From: Prosopocoilus inquinatus
Lineage: Eukaryota > Arthropoda > Insecta > Coleoptera > Lucanidae
Length of the DNA stretch: 64,000 nucleotides
Assembly: GCA_036172665.1 (NCBI GenBank)
Contig: CM069876.1
Coordinates: 1,302,001 to 1,366,000, forward strand
Direction of reading: 5' to 3'
Shown here in pieces: positions 13,011-26,105 of the stretch. The notes under the pieces were generated by a model. The model did not search any database. It was given only the letters and a program-made list of their open reading frames with translations, and had not been told where the DNA came from. Within the stretch, counting starts at the first letter, position 1, and the number at the start of each line of letters is the position of its first letter. The position numbers and the translations under genes are program-made.

Positions 13011-14353
13011 CAGGGTGTCTCAAAACCTCTGTCTTTAAATGAAACTGTAAGGTTCCTTGTTACATAAGAGATTAATTCTCCAAATTTGAAATTTCTTGCC
13101 CAAAAATGAAAAACTAACCTATCACAAGCGAGCCTAGTCCCTTTGTTTTGAAACCTCTGCTTGGTTTACGACTTGTTTCAGCAATTTATTCCGATAAAAG
13201 CAATAAACCGCAATAAAGTTTTTATTTACGTTTAGAAGAACGCGGTCAAGGTCTTGTTGTATACGAATATGAATTCGACTTGCAGACATCGGCATGTTTA
13301 TTTGTACTTTAAACATGCGATAAGTAAGAATGTTTGTTTACTCACCTCTTTGTAATATACAATACCAATTATGTTAAAAACGAGTACCTAATCTTCGTTA
13401 GATTTTTGCTGAAGTAATTAAACATCTTCGTACGCTAGTTTTGTAACTGCATTGAAAATGCGTGAAATTATTTTTTAATTATCACACTAATAGCTACAGA
13501 ATAAGTATTGCAAGAGCATAAACTATTCCTATTGTAAAAACGGAAAGCAGGAATTGGAGTATGATACGATGAAAAATTTAAATAAATTAGATTGCCTGTA
13601 CACACAATAATCTATTGGTTCAAAATAAGTGATTGAATAACTTCGCTAGCTCTCAATTGAACTATTTCATTAATTGTTTATATTCCAACACAAAATACAT
13701 GTTTTTATAAGGATAATATTAAATCTGAATTTCTGCGTCGGCTTAAACCATAAAGACATAAAAGCTCTGATCTAGTGCAGACGTTTATTTCGTCGTTTAT
13801 TCGGAGTTTTAATAAAGAAACAAATTTATTTTTGCTGTACAAATACAATAAACTTTAGTTATCAACATTGTAAGTTGATTATTGGCAATTTACAAATTAA
13901 TATGATGTAAGAATTTCCACTTTTTCGATCGCCTTTAGATTGAATTTATTAAATTTAACTGTTAAAGTACGGATTAGCACAAAACTAATCATCAATTAAT
14001 GCAACACGCACAGAATATTTTAAACTATTAAGAACTTACCTAGTTACAGAATTTATGTGCTTTTAAAATTAACAAAAAAGCACGATATTTAACCTGCCTT
14101 AAGTACAATATCTGTGCGTTAGGTCATGGTAGCGTTTTTATGACTGTTTATGGCCTCGAACGTCGGAGAATAGTTGAAAACAAAGCTCTGTCGGAACATT
14201 TAAGCTGTTTTCAGTGACCCTGAAACAATTTCTTTGAAAAAGTAGAATAATTTTGATCTTGCTATCTGACCAATAGTTGTATAACAAATTTTGTTTCTTT
14301 CCTTGACCACTATTTGTGGTTTCATTTAAAGACATATGTTTAGAGACACGCTG
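13011..14353 (+). mobile_element. Family A TIR element, copy 1 (full length)
   Basis: A 1343-bp non-autonomous element. The left 35-bp terminus (13011-13045) begins CAGGGTGTCTCAAAACC; the right terminus (14319-14353), read on the minus strand, begins CAGCGTGTCTCTAAAC. The two share GTCTTTAAATGAAAC. TA lies immediately outside each end (13009-13010, 14354-14355), as expected for Tc1/mariner-type insertion. Three more copies occur in the window. The interior is AT-rich; its short frames shift between copies, so it is judged non-coding. Confidence 0.8.
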
Positions 14354-14355
14354 TA

Positions 14356-17300
14356 CACTATTAATGAAAAGTAAACGAAAACGTTCTATCAATTTTACGG
14401 ATTTGAAAAAACTTTGCCTGTGCGAACGCTTTAATAATAATTACTCTGACTTTTGATTCACACTAACGTTGTAATTTAAAAGGAACTTTGCAAACAAGAC
14501 AAAGATTCTTTTAGTGAAATTAATAACCTAATCAGCAGGTTAAATGACAGATTTTCCCTTGCGATAAATTTACAAATAACTTAAAAAGGAGTTAAAAAAT
14601 CGACATTTTTGATTGTTGACATTAAGGCCCTTACTTTTCAACTCCTTTCAAATTTATCTACCGTCTCTTTTTAGCTCCTTTTAAATTTATCTATTGATTA
14701 TGGTTTCTACAGACAAATTAGTGTACAACTAATCATACAGTTTTGCGTTGGTTTATTTTTTTAACTTTTTAAGCTATATGCGTAATAACAATACTGTTAA
14801 TGAGAATGTGAGAATTGAAGTTGAATTATCTCTGTATTTCTGAAATTTCCAATAGTATCTTATACGTTCGAATATTTCGAAGATTATTGATTTAAATTTT
14901 GTCAATTCAATTAGAGTCCGCCATTTGTATAAAAGTTTGTATATTGTGAAACTTGCTTTCCATTGTATTCGCCAAGGGAGTCGCTAATATATTTTAGATG
15001 AGTGCAATATATTTTTATGTTCCAAACCGAATGAATCTAAACTTTCTCGCTACACATTTATATTCGAGAACTCATTTCGGTGCGTTTATATTTAATAGTA
15101 TTCATGGTATATATTTACAGCGTACACTTCTGCGATATAAATAACTAGTCGTGTATATTGTCCTTTATAGAATTGCCCATCGCCGGATATTGCGTCTTAG
15201 TAACTAAAACTTTAGGGGTGACTTCTCCTTCGCTCACGCGCATAAAAGTTATGATACAGTTTAAAATTGTAAATGTATCTTTCTAGTGGCAAGCGGATAG
15301 GCTGTTTTATAACGCATATGTAAATATTTTCTCTTGTATTGAGTTTTAGTAATATTGCTCCCTGAAGAACTTAGTTCCGTTGCTTTGGCGAAATGCGAAA
15401 TTGTAATTGCTCTTACTTTATACGGCTGGGCATCTATAAATAACCCCGCTTCTTTTTATTAAACCACCTAGATCGGCTTTTACAACCCACATAATAAAAT
15501 TGTTATGAATTTAATTGTAGTACTAACTATTATATTAAAGGGTGGATGAGATAATGGCACAAAATTTATTATCGGTAGGGCATCGGCAGATATCAGAATT
15601 AGATGAAAAGAAGTTCATAATATTATTACGACTTCGGAGTTCGCCAATAATAACAATAATTTACAATATTCATTTCAATAAATAACACTTCTACAGGATG
15701 GCTCAGAAAAAAACTATTCCTAGTGGTACTAAGTGGTATCAAACGCAGGAATAATTCTAGCTGCTAATTCCTCTTCTGGGTTGATAGGTGTTCTAGACGA
15801 TCGATATAATATTAAATTACATTAGAAAAAAAAAAAAAAAAATAGAAAAATGTGCATTGGTATTCTCTTAACTTCGGGAGGATTTTCGTCGCTGTCATAT
15901 TGCTATGTAGTGGGCCTGGCTGATAGCTGTTTTTGGTTCTTTGAAACTCAGGACTTTGGGCTCTTAAGTAGATGGAAATCCTCTAACTCTTGTTGTGGAA
16001 TACCAAAAGACTTATCTAGTTTACACGCGTGAGAACCCCGGAATTCTCGATAGCCAAATCGTCACTCCACGTTTGCACCTCTTGTGAGAGTTTGACTTTC
16101 GCTTTGCGCTTAACTGTCTAATGATGCTCTGGGTTTGGCCCTGTCGCATCATTAAACACCTGTTCGCAATGAACTCGGGATTCCGTTTTAAAATTGTTTG
16201 TTTAAATAACTCGATTAAATGCTGAAGGCAGAGATTCCTAATTTAAAATAACAACAGTGTGTGACGATTTGCGCCGAGCCACACAAATGTCATCATGGTT
16301 TAGTTTTTTTGATTTAACTTTGTTCAATCTGGACGTCGATACTGATGATGAGGTTGTTGAAGTAATCCTGGTCACAATTCCGGATGTTGTCTCCAATAAA
16401 ATTTTCACTTTCAACTTCAAACACTACTTCTTCTTGATTTCTTCTACTGCCGATGTTTCGTTCTCTATTGCAGAAGAACTTGCTCAGGGCCGCTGCAGTT
16501 GATGGTGGTGATACTTTCTGCTGGTGGTCTTGCTGCTCCTTCTCAATAACTTACAAGAAGCAGCAGCAAGACCACCAGCTGCAGCAGCACCACCACTTAC
16601 GGATGATAGAAAATAATTAATAAATTTCAGTCATTATTTCGGTTTGAAAAATATTGGCTCACGTTACCCATAAAGATAGGGCAAAAATGAAAAGTGAATT
16701 CATCTTTAAAAAGCTAATTCGTCATTCGTAAATGACATTTCATAATTACAGCTACCCAGCAAAAGCTTTAGTATGGTTAAATTACTTCAAGAAAAGTGAC
16801 AACGTTTTTTTTTTTGGCGGCGACAGTATTTGTATTTTTCACGCTTGAAAACAGAAACGTAAATAAATTTAGAAAATGTCCAAAATATGAAAACCTACTG
16901 AAAATAATATAAGATCACCAGAATCTAACCAACTGCATATGTTTATATGATTCTCTAGTACATCAGAGCGAAGACGCGGTTTAGAAAGAAAACAAATAAA
17001 ACCACAGGAAAGAATAAAACAAAAAATCAAATAAAGACACCTAACGTAGTATGGACATGTTAAAGAGATGATCATAGAAAAAAGAAATTAATTGAATTGA
17101 GAGAAAATAGTGGAGTGTGAGAAATAATTTTCTCTGTAGTAACAGTAATAAAAATATTACAAAATAATTAAACATGCAAGATTCAAAATATCTTAAAATC
17201 AAATAAGATATTTCTTGTTGTAATTAGTAATTGTCAATACTTTGTATATAAAAATTGATATTTGTTAAGTTATTTCTATACGTATTAAAGTAGACTGGCT

Positions 17301-18789
17301 GTGATAGAAAGTAACTTCCGTTGTAGGTATTCAATAGAAAATTCTGTTTCGTCCGATTATTAACCTAGTTACCTTTATGGTATCGTCAGGTCATGGAATT
17401 TTAAATTTTACTGCTTTCCACCTCATGCGCATTTTAATTTGGAAAGAATAACGTCGAACTTACTCTTGTTTTAGGATTTTTACTCTCATGTGTAGTGTTA
17501 TTGTTCGTCTGCGAATTTAAACGTTTTGGACAACCAATGATTTCATTGTTATTATTATTATTACGTCATTATCGATGATGATCTGAAAGAGACCAATGGA
17601 CTAATATGATGTCTTTTAGGTGTACGTCTAGTATCTCAGTCGGGTATTAATAATTCATATAATAAACAATTCTTTGCAATAATGGCAAAAACGAAAAGGT
17701 CGTAAACCTGAAAATTATGCGAGACAAACTTTATACGAAAGAAGAATGATGTCAATTCATACTAATTAAGCAGATCTAATGAAATACAAGGGATCGCTAA
17801 TTGATTCGACATGGTGTATTACATGAGGCGAAAGTACGCAAACGTTTGTAGTCTCCCATTATTTTTTCGTGAACATCCATTACGATTATTTTGTGGTAAT
17901 TAAAGTTTTGTTGGAGAGATAATTTAAAGTTAAAACCGCGCGCCCATATAATATATTTAAAGCAGTTCCTCGAAACCAATTATGAATTCGACATACGGAT
18001 CAGCCCATATCGATACCGAACTAATTCAATTTCTAAATATTCATTTGCCGACGATGCGTGTGATTAGGTTTTGCAGAGAGTGTAGAGGTATCCTTTTAAG
18101 AGGGCTGATGTTATAGTTATGGCTACCTGTGACTAAAAGCTCTGGCAGTGCCACCTGTTTCGGCGAACAACTTCTCCAATAAGTACCGCAACTAATAGCT
18201 TCCAATAAAGGATTGTTTAAAATCGAATGTGCAAAAGATTTTTGTATTGGAAATTCATTACGGCTTCGAATTTTTTTTCTATTCTCAACGCGATACATTC
18301 AATCGCAGACTTTAAAATGAAGTCCTTTTTTTATGGTGATGCCATTCCGACTAAAATAATGATGCACATATCACAGCGGGAATTTATTGCAGAAAATGCT
18401 CTTCGTAAATGCAATATTGTTACCATACAATGACAGATGTGAGTCAGTTATTCATATTGATTATATCTTGACGAGATATAATTTCTATTAATTATTATAG
18501 TTAATTGCGGTTCTGATGTAACAAAAGGTCGTTGTGTGAGATATTATTCTGCTTCCTGCAGGTGAACAGATACTGAGAATTTATTTTTCTCGTGTACGGA
18601 GTTCATTTCATTTATAATTACATTTCGATTTCTTGAACGCTTATTTAGCGAATCCATGCTTTTGTGTATGCAAGAAGTCAAGTCATCCACTCATTCAGAG
18701 GTAAAACATTTAATTAGAAAGCGCATTTTTGATTAAGATAAAATGTATCTACAGGATGTTCCTGCAAAGGCAATGCAAATATATACCTC
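14356..18789. other. Long intergenic stretch, no recognisable gene
   Basis: About 4.4 kb. A fragment at about 15624-15645 (TTACGACTTCGGAGTT) repeats the first bases of the solo LTR at 60744 and may be a residue of that family. A poly(A) run lies at about 15826-15841. The region 15850-16500 is less AT-rich; its frames (15850-16032 plus, 16238-16420 minus, 16257-16502 plus) are short, overlap and match no known domain. An imperfect (ATT)n run is near 17550. Confidence 0.4.
16520..16579. repeat. Inverted repeat with 24-bp arms
   Basis: Arms at 16520-16543 and 16556-16579 are complementary except at one position, around a 12-base loop. The arms are CAG/CTG-rich (CAGCAGCAAGACCACCAGC on the right). 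It may be a fold-back of a Gln/Ala-coding repeat or a transcribed hairpin. Function is unknown. Confidence 0.7.
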
Positions 18790-18791
18790 TA

Positions 18792-19917
18792 CAAGGTGAT
18801 TCAGAATAAGTGTCCGACCCGTTAACTACAGATAGTCCTTAAAAAAACAAAGTAAATACTTATAGACATTTTGACATAAAATGAATTAGAAATTCACGTG
18901 TAAACATGTTAGTGGTCAGTGAAATTGCTGAATGCCTCACAAACGCAATAGACTTTCGAAGAAAAAACACAAAACTCGAACATTTAACCTTGAAATGAAA
19001 CTCTAAAACGATTTGTCTACGACTCTCTGAGGAAAGATTGCATAATAGTGAACGATGAACTTGTGTTTTTTTATGGTGTAAGTAGGGATACATTAATAAT
19101 TTTCTCAATGGAGTCGTGTTCGTAACAACGTGCGCATCAATTCATAGAAATTTAGTGAAATTCGTACATTTTAAAATTACTTGTCCTATGAAGAATTGAA
19201 TGATGTTCTCTTAATGCCAACCGCGGCCCTTTAGCTTTATTTTAAATGAACGTATGTATTACCACAGTGTTTTACGTATTTGCAATTGCTTCATGTGCGA
19301 GATAATTAATCGAATTAAAGTGAAGCGAATCATGTTTAATCAAATATTACAAATGGAACATTCAGTTTATGAAGAATCCAGCAGTTGAGGAAATTGTGTT
19401 TTTGCTGGAACAAAAGAAATCAAAACAATGCAAATCACTACCCGGTACGTGATTCATTAGGCCGACATTCATACAGAACTTTTGAACGTTCTTGGGTGAT
19501 AGAATACTTGGTCCGCAAAGTTGCTCGTGCAAAGAAGGAAAATCTTTCGCTTCAAGTACACGAGTCAAAACGTACATCCAGAAGTAATTGCGGTTTTAAT
19601 AAATTAAATAATAAGTTAAATTTGGCCGAATAAGCTACTCATAAGATGTGTTGTGTATGGCGGCCTGATCATCAGTCGAATAAGCGCATAACAAGAAGGT
19701 CACATCGAATATCTGATACGGTGACACAGTTTCTAAAACATAAACAGTTAGTCAACCCAATAGTCATCGGTACTACTCAAGCGGTTTCCATTCGGGGCAC
19801 AAAAGACGTTGATTTTTGAAGTGTCTCCGATAAATTTTTTTCTTGCAATTTGAGACTTGCATAACCTTAGTAAATACGTTCCAAACGGGTCAGACACTTA
19901 TTATGAACCATCCTGCG
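18792..19917. mobile_element. 1.1-kb TIR element with TA edges
   Basis: The left end CAAGGTGATTCAGAATAAGT and the right end, read on the minus strand, CAGGATGGTTCATAATAAGT form an imperfect inverted repeat of about 35 bp, both continuing into GTGTC(C/T)GACCCGTT. TA lies at both outer edges (18790-18791, 19918-19919). The body holds short frames on both strands (19385-19633 plus, 18860-19108 minus) in which I recognise no transposase. It is probably a non-autonomous or heavily decayed Tc1/mariner element. Confidence 0.65.
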
Positions 19918-19919
19918 TA

Positions 19920-22900
19920 CAGATAAAAAGATTAACGCCAGCAAAATATTAATGGTAAAAAGGGGAGGTTAACGACATAACTGGCAAGGGAAAGTAACTG
20001 TCGACGTTTCGGTCTTATTAGACGTTAATAGGACAGTATAACCAAGGTCTAAGGTGTTGACAACGTACGTAGGGCAGGCTTTAAACTTTCCAGGTTAGGC
20101 TCAGCCTGCCTTGTCGCCACCTAGCTACGGCCCTGACACATACTAATATAATTTCCAATTAATTAATTTTAGGTTGTTTCTGTACCTTCCTTCTGTTTTA
20201 ACTCCTTTACACTCCTATTTATTTTATAAACGTTGAACTTTTGTGCAATTTCCACAGTGTCCGGCAAAGATTAAAAATAATTTTCCTTGAAAAAGAATCA
20301 ACAATTATTAAATATTTTGTTAATTCTGTGAATAATATGAGTCTGTAAGTAACTATTAATAATTAATAAACAAAATTCTTACCTTACAGAGAATTCTTGT
20401 TTCTTGTTAAATAGGATTAGCAAAGTTTATACAGAAAAATTTTCCTTAAGAACGATTTCGATTTTAAATAGCTTTTAATCATAATAATTATCAAAAATAG
20501 TTTATGTGGTCTTGTTTCTTTTAGAACATTACAGCTCGATTTAAATTAGAAAAAGTTTGACTGTCTAATAATGCCTTACTTGCAGTAACGGAGGCCTTCG
20601 GTAAAACATAAGTCAATGTCGAAGAAAATTTTTAAGCTTTGTGTGCCCTTCCTTTAGATGTGTTTTTTTTTTAAACCTAAAGTGCTCCCTGTGAAGCTGG
20701 AATATTCTGATTGTTTTAAATTGCTTTCTTTAAAAAGTTGCGAAGAGCACGTAACCACAATTTTAAAATATTTTTACTTAACAGAAATCTGCAACATAAG
20801 TGTAATCATTACCTGTAATTAATACTTTATGAACTCCTTTGCTTTGATATGATAGTAAGTATTAATTAAAAGAACAAAAGCAATAAAACGTTAATAATAA
20901 TTAATTAGATGAGCAATATAGCTTACCAAGTGTACTTATTTTTCAGCACATTATCTTTTTGATGATTTTTTTAGTGACTCTGCATTGAACTCTTACTGAA
21001 AAAATTGTCCAGGCTTTAAATCTATTTATACAGCCACAAGCACTGCTTGAAACTGATATATTTATGCAAACGGATATTTAAATGAACACAGAAATCACCG
21101 ACCACCTCGCCAAGTAAACGATAACCCCCTTAAATAACCGTTTCTGTGGGTGACTTTTAACGTATATAGGTAAATGGAGGACAAATTGCCTAGACCATCA
21201 TACAAATGGCGGACTGAGCGTGCCACCTGCTTCAATTCCACATCCCTATAGTTAGCCATCCATTGTTTTAAATCCATACTTAAAAAAAAGTAATGTTAGG
21301 TTTGAGATTTCAACTTTCAAACAGTTCCATCATCTGCAACGAATGATGAATTTGTGATGCTATCTAATGAAGATCAACTGGAATGAAAGAACGATTGGTC
21401 ATGAATCTGAATTATCCATCAAAAATAAAAGAACTTATTTGATGGAACTTATTGTTTTTATTTAGCGTCCGAGTTATTCTCGTTTCTCTATTTGTTATTT
21501 TGTTCTTTGTATTTAAACATTCCCTGTTCCTAAAAACAATTAAATACTACTAAACAAATTCCCTAACGTTAATAAAATTTCCGTATGTATTATTTAACCT
21601 CAAAATAAAAAAGTGTTGTTCGATAACATTTGTTTGAACTTTTTTGTTCCGCTAATATTATCAATTAATAGACATATTTGATGATAACTCGAGAACGAAG
21701 ATAATTTGTTCAGGTTTTCATCACAATATTCACCATTTTATAAGATTTGTAGCTACTGAGAAATAAATACATAGATCTTTCCATTAAATTTTTTTTTTTA
21801 GGAAAACTGGGAAGAATTATTTCTTTGAAAACAGCGTCCTCGAATTGCTTTATAAGAAAATAATCGCGAGTCACTGAACACAAACTTTAAATCAGATTAA
21901 TATTCCCTTTCGAACGAGCTGAAGTACGTTCATTTCTGATAAAGAGTACGGAAGTTATGATATTTTTTAAAATAAACAATTCAACTATTTCATCCGCTCT
22001 TTTATTCATGGCGATACGATAATAGGTCTAAAATCAAAGTTATGCAGAATTAATTTAACTTTTGAATGGCGCTATGAAAGCTGTTGGTAAAATTAATGTT
22101 TATTGTTCAGCCTGTTGATTTCGTGATCAACTCTGAGACTTAAAAATATTTTGTTTGAATTTCTCTTGATTACTTTGTTCATAGATTTTTCTTCCGAAGT
22201 CGTAGGTATTACATTTTTTTACGCTTATATTTTCTTTCGCCGCCCTTATTGGGACACCCGGTGTATTAGTATTTCATAAGTCACTGCAAGCTGAAAGTGA
22301 TAAAGACCTGAGGGTTATTTTCGAACCCTACTAAACAATAATCCAGGAAGAAACGCTAGCTTATTTATACGTGCAAATATCACATCTGATTCCAAGGACT
22401 TTAAAAAATTATAATAAAATAAAACTGAGCTGAAGAAGAGTTTTTTTTTTCTGTGAAATAGCAAACGTTTATAGACAGATGAATATTATTAAATTACCCT
22501 GTATTAGTTATTCCATCAGTTCCAGTTCAGACGAACTCTTGTCAAGTAAACAAATAAAATAATTAACTTTACTACTAATTAAATCTACAAGTATAATTCG
22601 AATACGCTAGGAATAAATACAAATTCAAGTAAGCACTCGCAAAATGTTAACAATAAAATTGAGAGTCAAGGAGTGGTGCATAAATGCGGTTTACGGTTGA
22701 ACAGACGCGCGAGTCGATGGTAAGCCGAGAGTGTCCTCATGCTGATTTCACAATGACTTCGTCTAGGGGTGAATCACAATCATTTGCATTTTAAGTTTTA
22801 TTATTTCCCTATTAACACCCGCCGAGATTTAAGAGTTATTTTTGCAAGTCCGATCGTTAAAATATATTGCGCCTGTATTTTCAAATAATAAGGGGGTCCC

Positions 22901-23468
22901 TCGTAAAAACAGATGCACTCTGAGTACTAGAATTTTACAACCGCAAATTTCTTTTTTAACTTTTGCAAATTGTCCGTTTTATTGCGAGCAGCCGGAATAT
23001 TACATTTTAGAAAGTCCATCGCTTACCAGAACAATCATATTTACCATCGCGTTCAGATTTACGGCCCATGTTTTGTGCTGATAGTGTTTTCAGGAAATAG
23101 AGCGTTCGATCCGGTGTTAATGAAGTCGTATGGATATTTTACAGGAGGAAGAAAGCATAAACGTTAACCTTTTCCTGCATTGTTAATTAGTACTATTGTA
23201 CTGTCTGGAAGTAGTAACTATTTCTTAGAACAGCAAATACACGTACATGCAGTATTTCATTTTGAACGTCGTTTTGCTTCAGTTTACTCAAATGTGGTTG
23301 GTCATATACCTACGTATGTATACAGTCATAGCTGTCACAGCAGATACCTTGGTTACTGTTAGAGATACGCCGAAATGTTTTAGAAGGAAAGATGTTCCAC
23401 ATTTGATTTTCTATTATCTGCCACAGCCGGAAAAGCAATTGAGCATCAAATGTGTTAAATGTAGCAAA
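19920..23468. other. Long intergenic stretch, no recognisable gene
   Basis: About 3.5 kb, AT-rich. An ATG-initiated 60-codon frame on the minus strand (21095-21277) sits in a slightly GC-richer patch; it is unrecognised and may be chance. Another less AT-rich patch lies at 22660-22800. Frames at 22842-23498 overlap in several phases and look random. Confidence 0.4.
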
Positions 23469-23470
23469 TA

Positions 23471-24754
23471 CAGCTTGTCTCTAAACCTACGTCTGTAATT
23501 GAAACCACAAATAGTGGTCAAGAAAAGAAGCAAAATTTGTTATACAACTATTGGTCAGATAGCAATATTAACGCAGATCAAAATTATTTTACTTTTTCAT
23601 ATAAAATGTTTGAGGGTAGCTGAATGCAACTTAAATGTTCCGGCGGAGCTTGATTTCAATTATTCTCCGACGTTGGGGGCAATAAAGACGCAGACCATGA
23701 CCTAATGCAGAGATATTGTACTTAAGGCAGGTCAAGTATCGTGTTGCTTGTTAATTTTAAAAGCAGATAAATTTTGTAACTAGGTAAGTTCTTAATAGCA
23801 TAAAATATCTGTGCGTCTTGCATCAATTGATGATTAGTTTTGTGCTAATCTGTACTAGGAAATTCTTACATCACATTGATTTGTAAATTGTCAATTTACA
23901 ATGTTGATTACTAAAGTTATTGTATTTGTACAGCAGAAAATAAATTTGCTTCTTTATTAAAACTACGACGAAAAAACGAAATAAACGTCTGCACTAGACC
24001 AGAGTTTTTTATGTCTTTATTGGTTTAAGCCGACGCAGAAATCAGATTAAATATTATCCTTATAGAAACATATGTTTTCTGTAGGAAAGTAAACAATTAA
24101 TAAAATAGTTCGATTAAGACTAGCGAAGTTATTCATTCACTTATTTTGAACCCATAGATTATTGTGTGTACAGGCAATTTAATTTATTTAAATTTTTCAT
24201 TATATCCTATTCCAATTCTTGCTTTCCTTTTTACAAAAGGAATAGTTTTTGATCTTGCAATACTTATTCTGCACCTATTAGTGCGATAATTAAAAAATAA
24301 TTTCACGCATTTTCAACGCAATTACAAAACTAGAGTACGAAGACGTTTAATTACTTCAGCAAAAATCTAACCAAGATTAGGTACTTGTTTTTAATATAAT
24401 TGTTATTTCTGTACAAAGAGGTACGTAAACAAACGTTCTTATTTATCGCATGTTGAAAATACAAATAAACATGCCGATGTCCGCAAGTCGGATTCATATT
24501 CGTATACAATAAGACCTTGACCGAGTTCTTCTAAACGTAAATAAAAAGTTTTATTGCGGTTTATTGCTTTTATCGGAATAAATTGCTGAAGCAAGTAGTA
24601 AACCAAGCAGAGGTTTCGAAAAAAAAGAGACTGCCTTCGCTTGTGATAGGTCAGTTTTTCATTTTCGGCCAAAAAATTTCAGATTTGGAGAATTAATATC
24701 TTATATAATGAGGAACTTACAGTTTCATTTATAGACAAAGGTTTTGAGACACCG
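23471..24754 (-). mobile_element. Family A TIR element, copy 2 (inverted)
   Basis: The same element as 13011-14353 in opposite orientation, 1284 bp. It begins CAGCTTGTCTCTAAACC and ends with the complement of CGGTGTCTCAAAACC, with TA outside both ends (23469-23470, 24755-24756). At the site where copy 4 carries the errantivirus, this copy has uninterrupted sequence (GTCTGCACTAGACC near 23990), so it shows the empty target with a single TGCA. Confidence 0.8.
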
Positions 24755-24756
24755 TA

Positions 24757-25160
24757 TATATTCAAAATTTTAAAACTAAGATACCCAATTTTATTACGTG
24801 TTCTAAAACGGTAAGAAATTCTCTTTATAACGATATATCACATGTCATAGTTGTTCAAAGCGACCTCCGTTGTTTGGAATTATCGGCCATTTCATGCTAG
24901 GTACTTAAAATGAAAATAATAGTTATCTAATCAATTAAAAACATAAATCGATAATTAGGTAGTAAATGCACGCTTAGGCAAATTGAACACATCGCTTTGA
25001 GGAGCTAGGCAGTAAAAATAATATTTGCTATTGCTCTAATGGTACAGTGAGTAAATTCTTACGTCTTGTTAATTTCGTCTTAAGTAATGCGAAATGGCTG
25101 ATAACTACAAATAACAACACTTTGACTAAAAACACTAGGTATTATGAACTGAAATTTCAA
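24757..25160. other. Intergenic DNA between two repeats
   Basis: AT-rich sequence with no frame above 60 codons and no recognisable motif. It separates family A copy 2 from fold-back locus 2. Confidence 0.4.
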
Positions 25161-25161
25161 A

Positions 25162-25616
25162 CATATAAAATAGCGACATCTTACTATCGCTTTTTGACCT
25201 AACATTGCAGTAGGATAGACAAATTGAAGCGGGATTTGCTCCTAATGAGTCCCCCATGCAAGGCGGCGATGTTTGCTCTCAAAGCATAATGAAAGATTTT
25301 AGAAAAATTTTGTGCAAATCGTTTTTGATTGCAGTGAGAACCTCGAGCAGCCTCTGGACAGCTGTTTCAGCCCTGCTTGGGGCTTCTTCAGCAGAAACGT
25401 AGCTCGACATTCCCACTGCAGACCAAAAACGCTATTTTATATGTTCATCATTCTTACATCGCAATTGCGACTAAATTGGGCAAGTCGTTTTTGGTCTGCA
25501 GTGGGAATGTCGAGCTACGTTTCTGCTGAAGAAGCCCCAAGCAGGGCTGAAACAGCTGTCCAGAGGCTGCTCGAAGTTCTCACTGCAATCAAAAACGATT
25601 TGCACAAAATTTTTCT
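25162..25616. repeat. Fold-back repeat family, locus 2 with 131-bp arms
   Basis: Module M1 (25162-25290) is followed by a large inverted repeat. The arms, 25301-25431 and 25486-25616, are 131 bp each and nearly perfectly complementary, separated by a 54-bp loop containing TCTTACATCGCAATTGCG. The arm (module M3) runs from AGAAAAATTTTGTGC to CAGACCAAAAACG. A single M3 arm recurs at 56181-56309. The frames here (for example 25312-25632) are palindromic shadows and not genes. It resembles a fold-back transposon; no transposase is present. Confidence 0.85.
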
Positions 25617-26105
25617 GAAATTTCAAACTTAAATTACGTACTAATTTATTGTTACTTTGTTCATGTTGTTATGTTGTACTTATGTTGAATAGCGCGTAAG
25701 TATGTTGTCAAGATTGGAAGGAACATTGATACTGGAAACTGAAAAATAATTTCATTTGTTTCACTGCCTACTTTCTCGAATAAAGCTCTAATTCACTGAA
25801 GCGTGCATTTGTTACTTAATTATCGATCTATGTCTTGAACTGATTAGACAACTATGACATGTGATTTATCATTGTAGAGAGAATTTTTTACAGTTTTAGA
25901 ACACGTAATAAAATTGTTCTATTTAAAATTTCGAATCCATTTGGTACATCTGACTCACTTGATGCTCAATTGTTTTTTCTGGCTATGTCAGAAGATAGAA
26001 AATTCCTTCTATAATATATAGCCGAGATATCTGCTGTGACAACTGAAATCAAACAGACTGTATATTAGGCAAATTTCGAAGAATACCAAAATTTCGAATT
26101 TTTAA
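25617..26105. other. Intergenic DNA
   Basis: AT-rich sequence following fold-back locus 2. No feature is recognised. Confidence 0.4.

Noticed and set aside
13134..13316. Small frames at matching places in the family A copies (near the left end, and at 14138-14392, 23499-23705, 29793-30005 and 50980-51177) as a conserved small protein
   Set aside because: The peptides share stretches such as NVPAEL and LFSDVR, but phase and start change through indels between copies (copy 1 joins in a different frame). This is what non-coding repeat sequence gives.
25312..25632. 106-codon frame and its antisense partners as a gene
   Set aside because: They lie in the arms of a 131-bp inverted repeat, and the frame recurs only because the DNA is palindromic.
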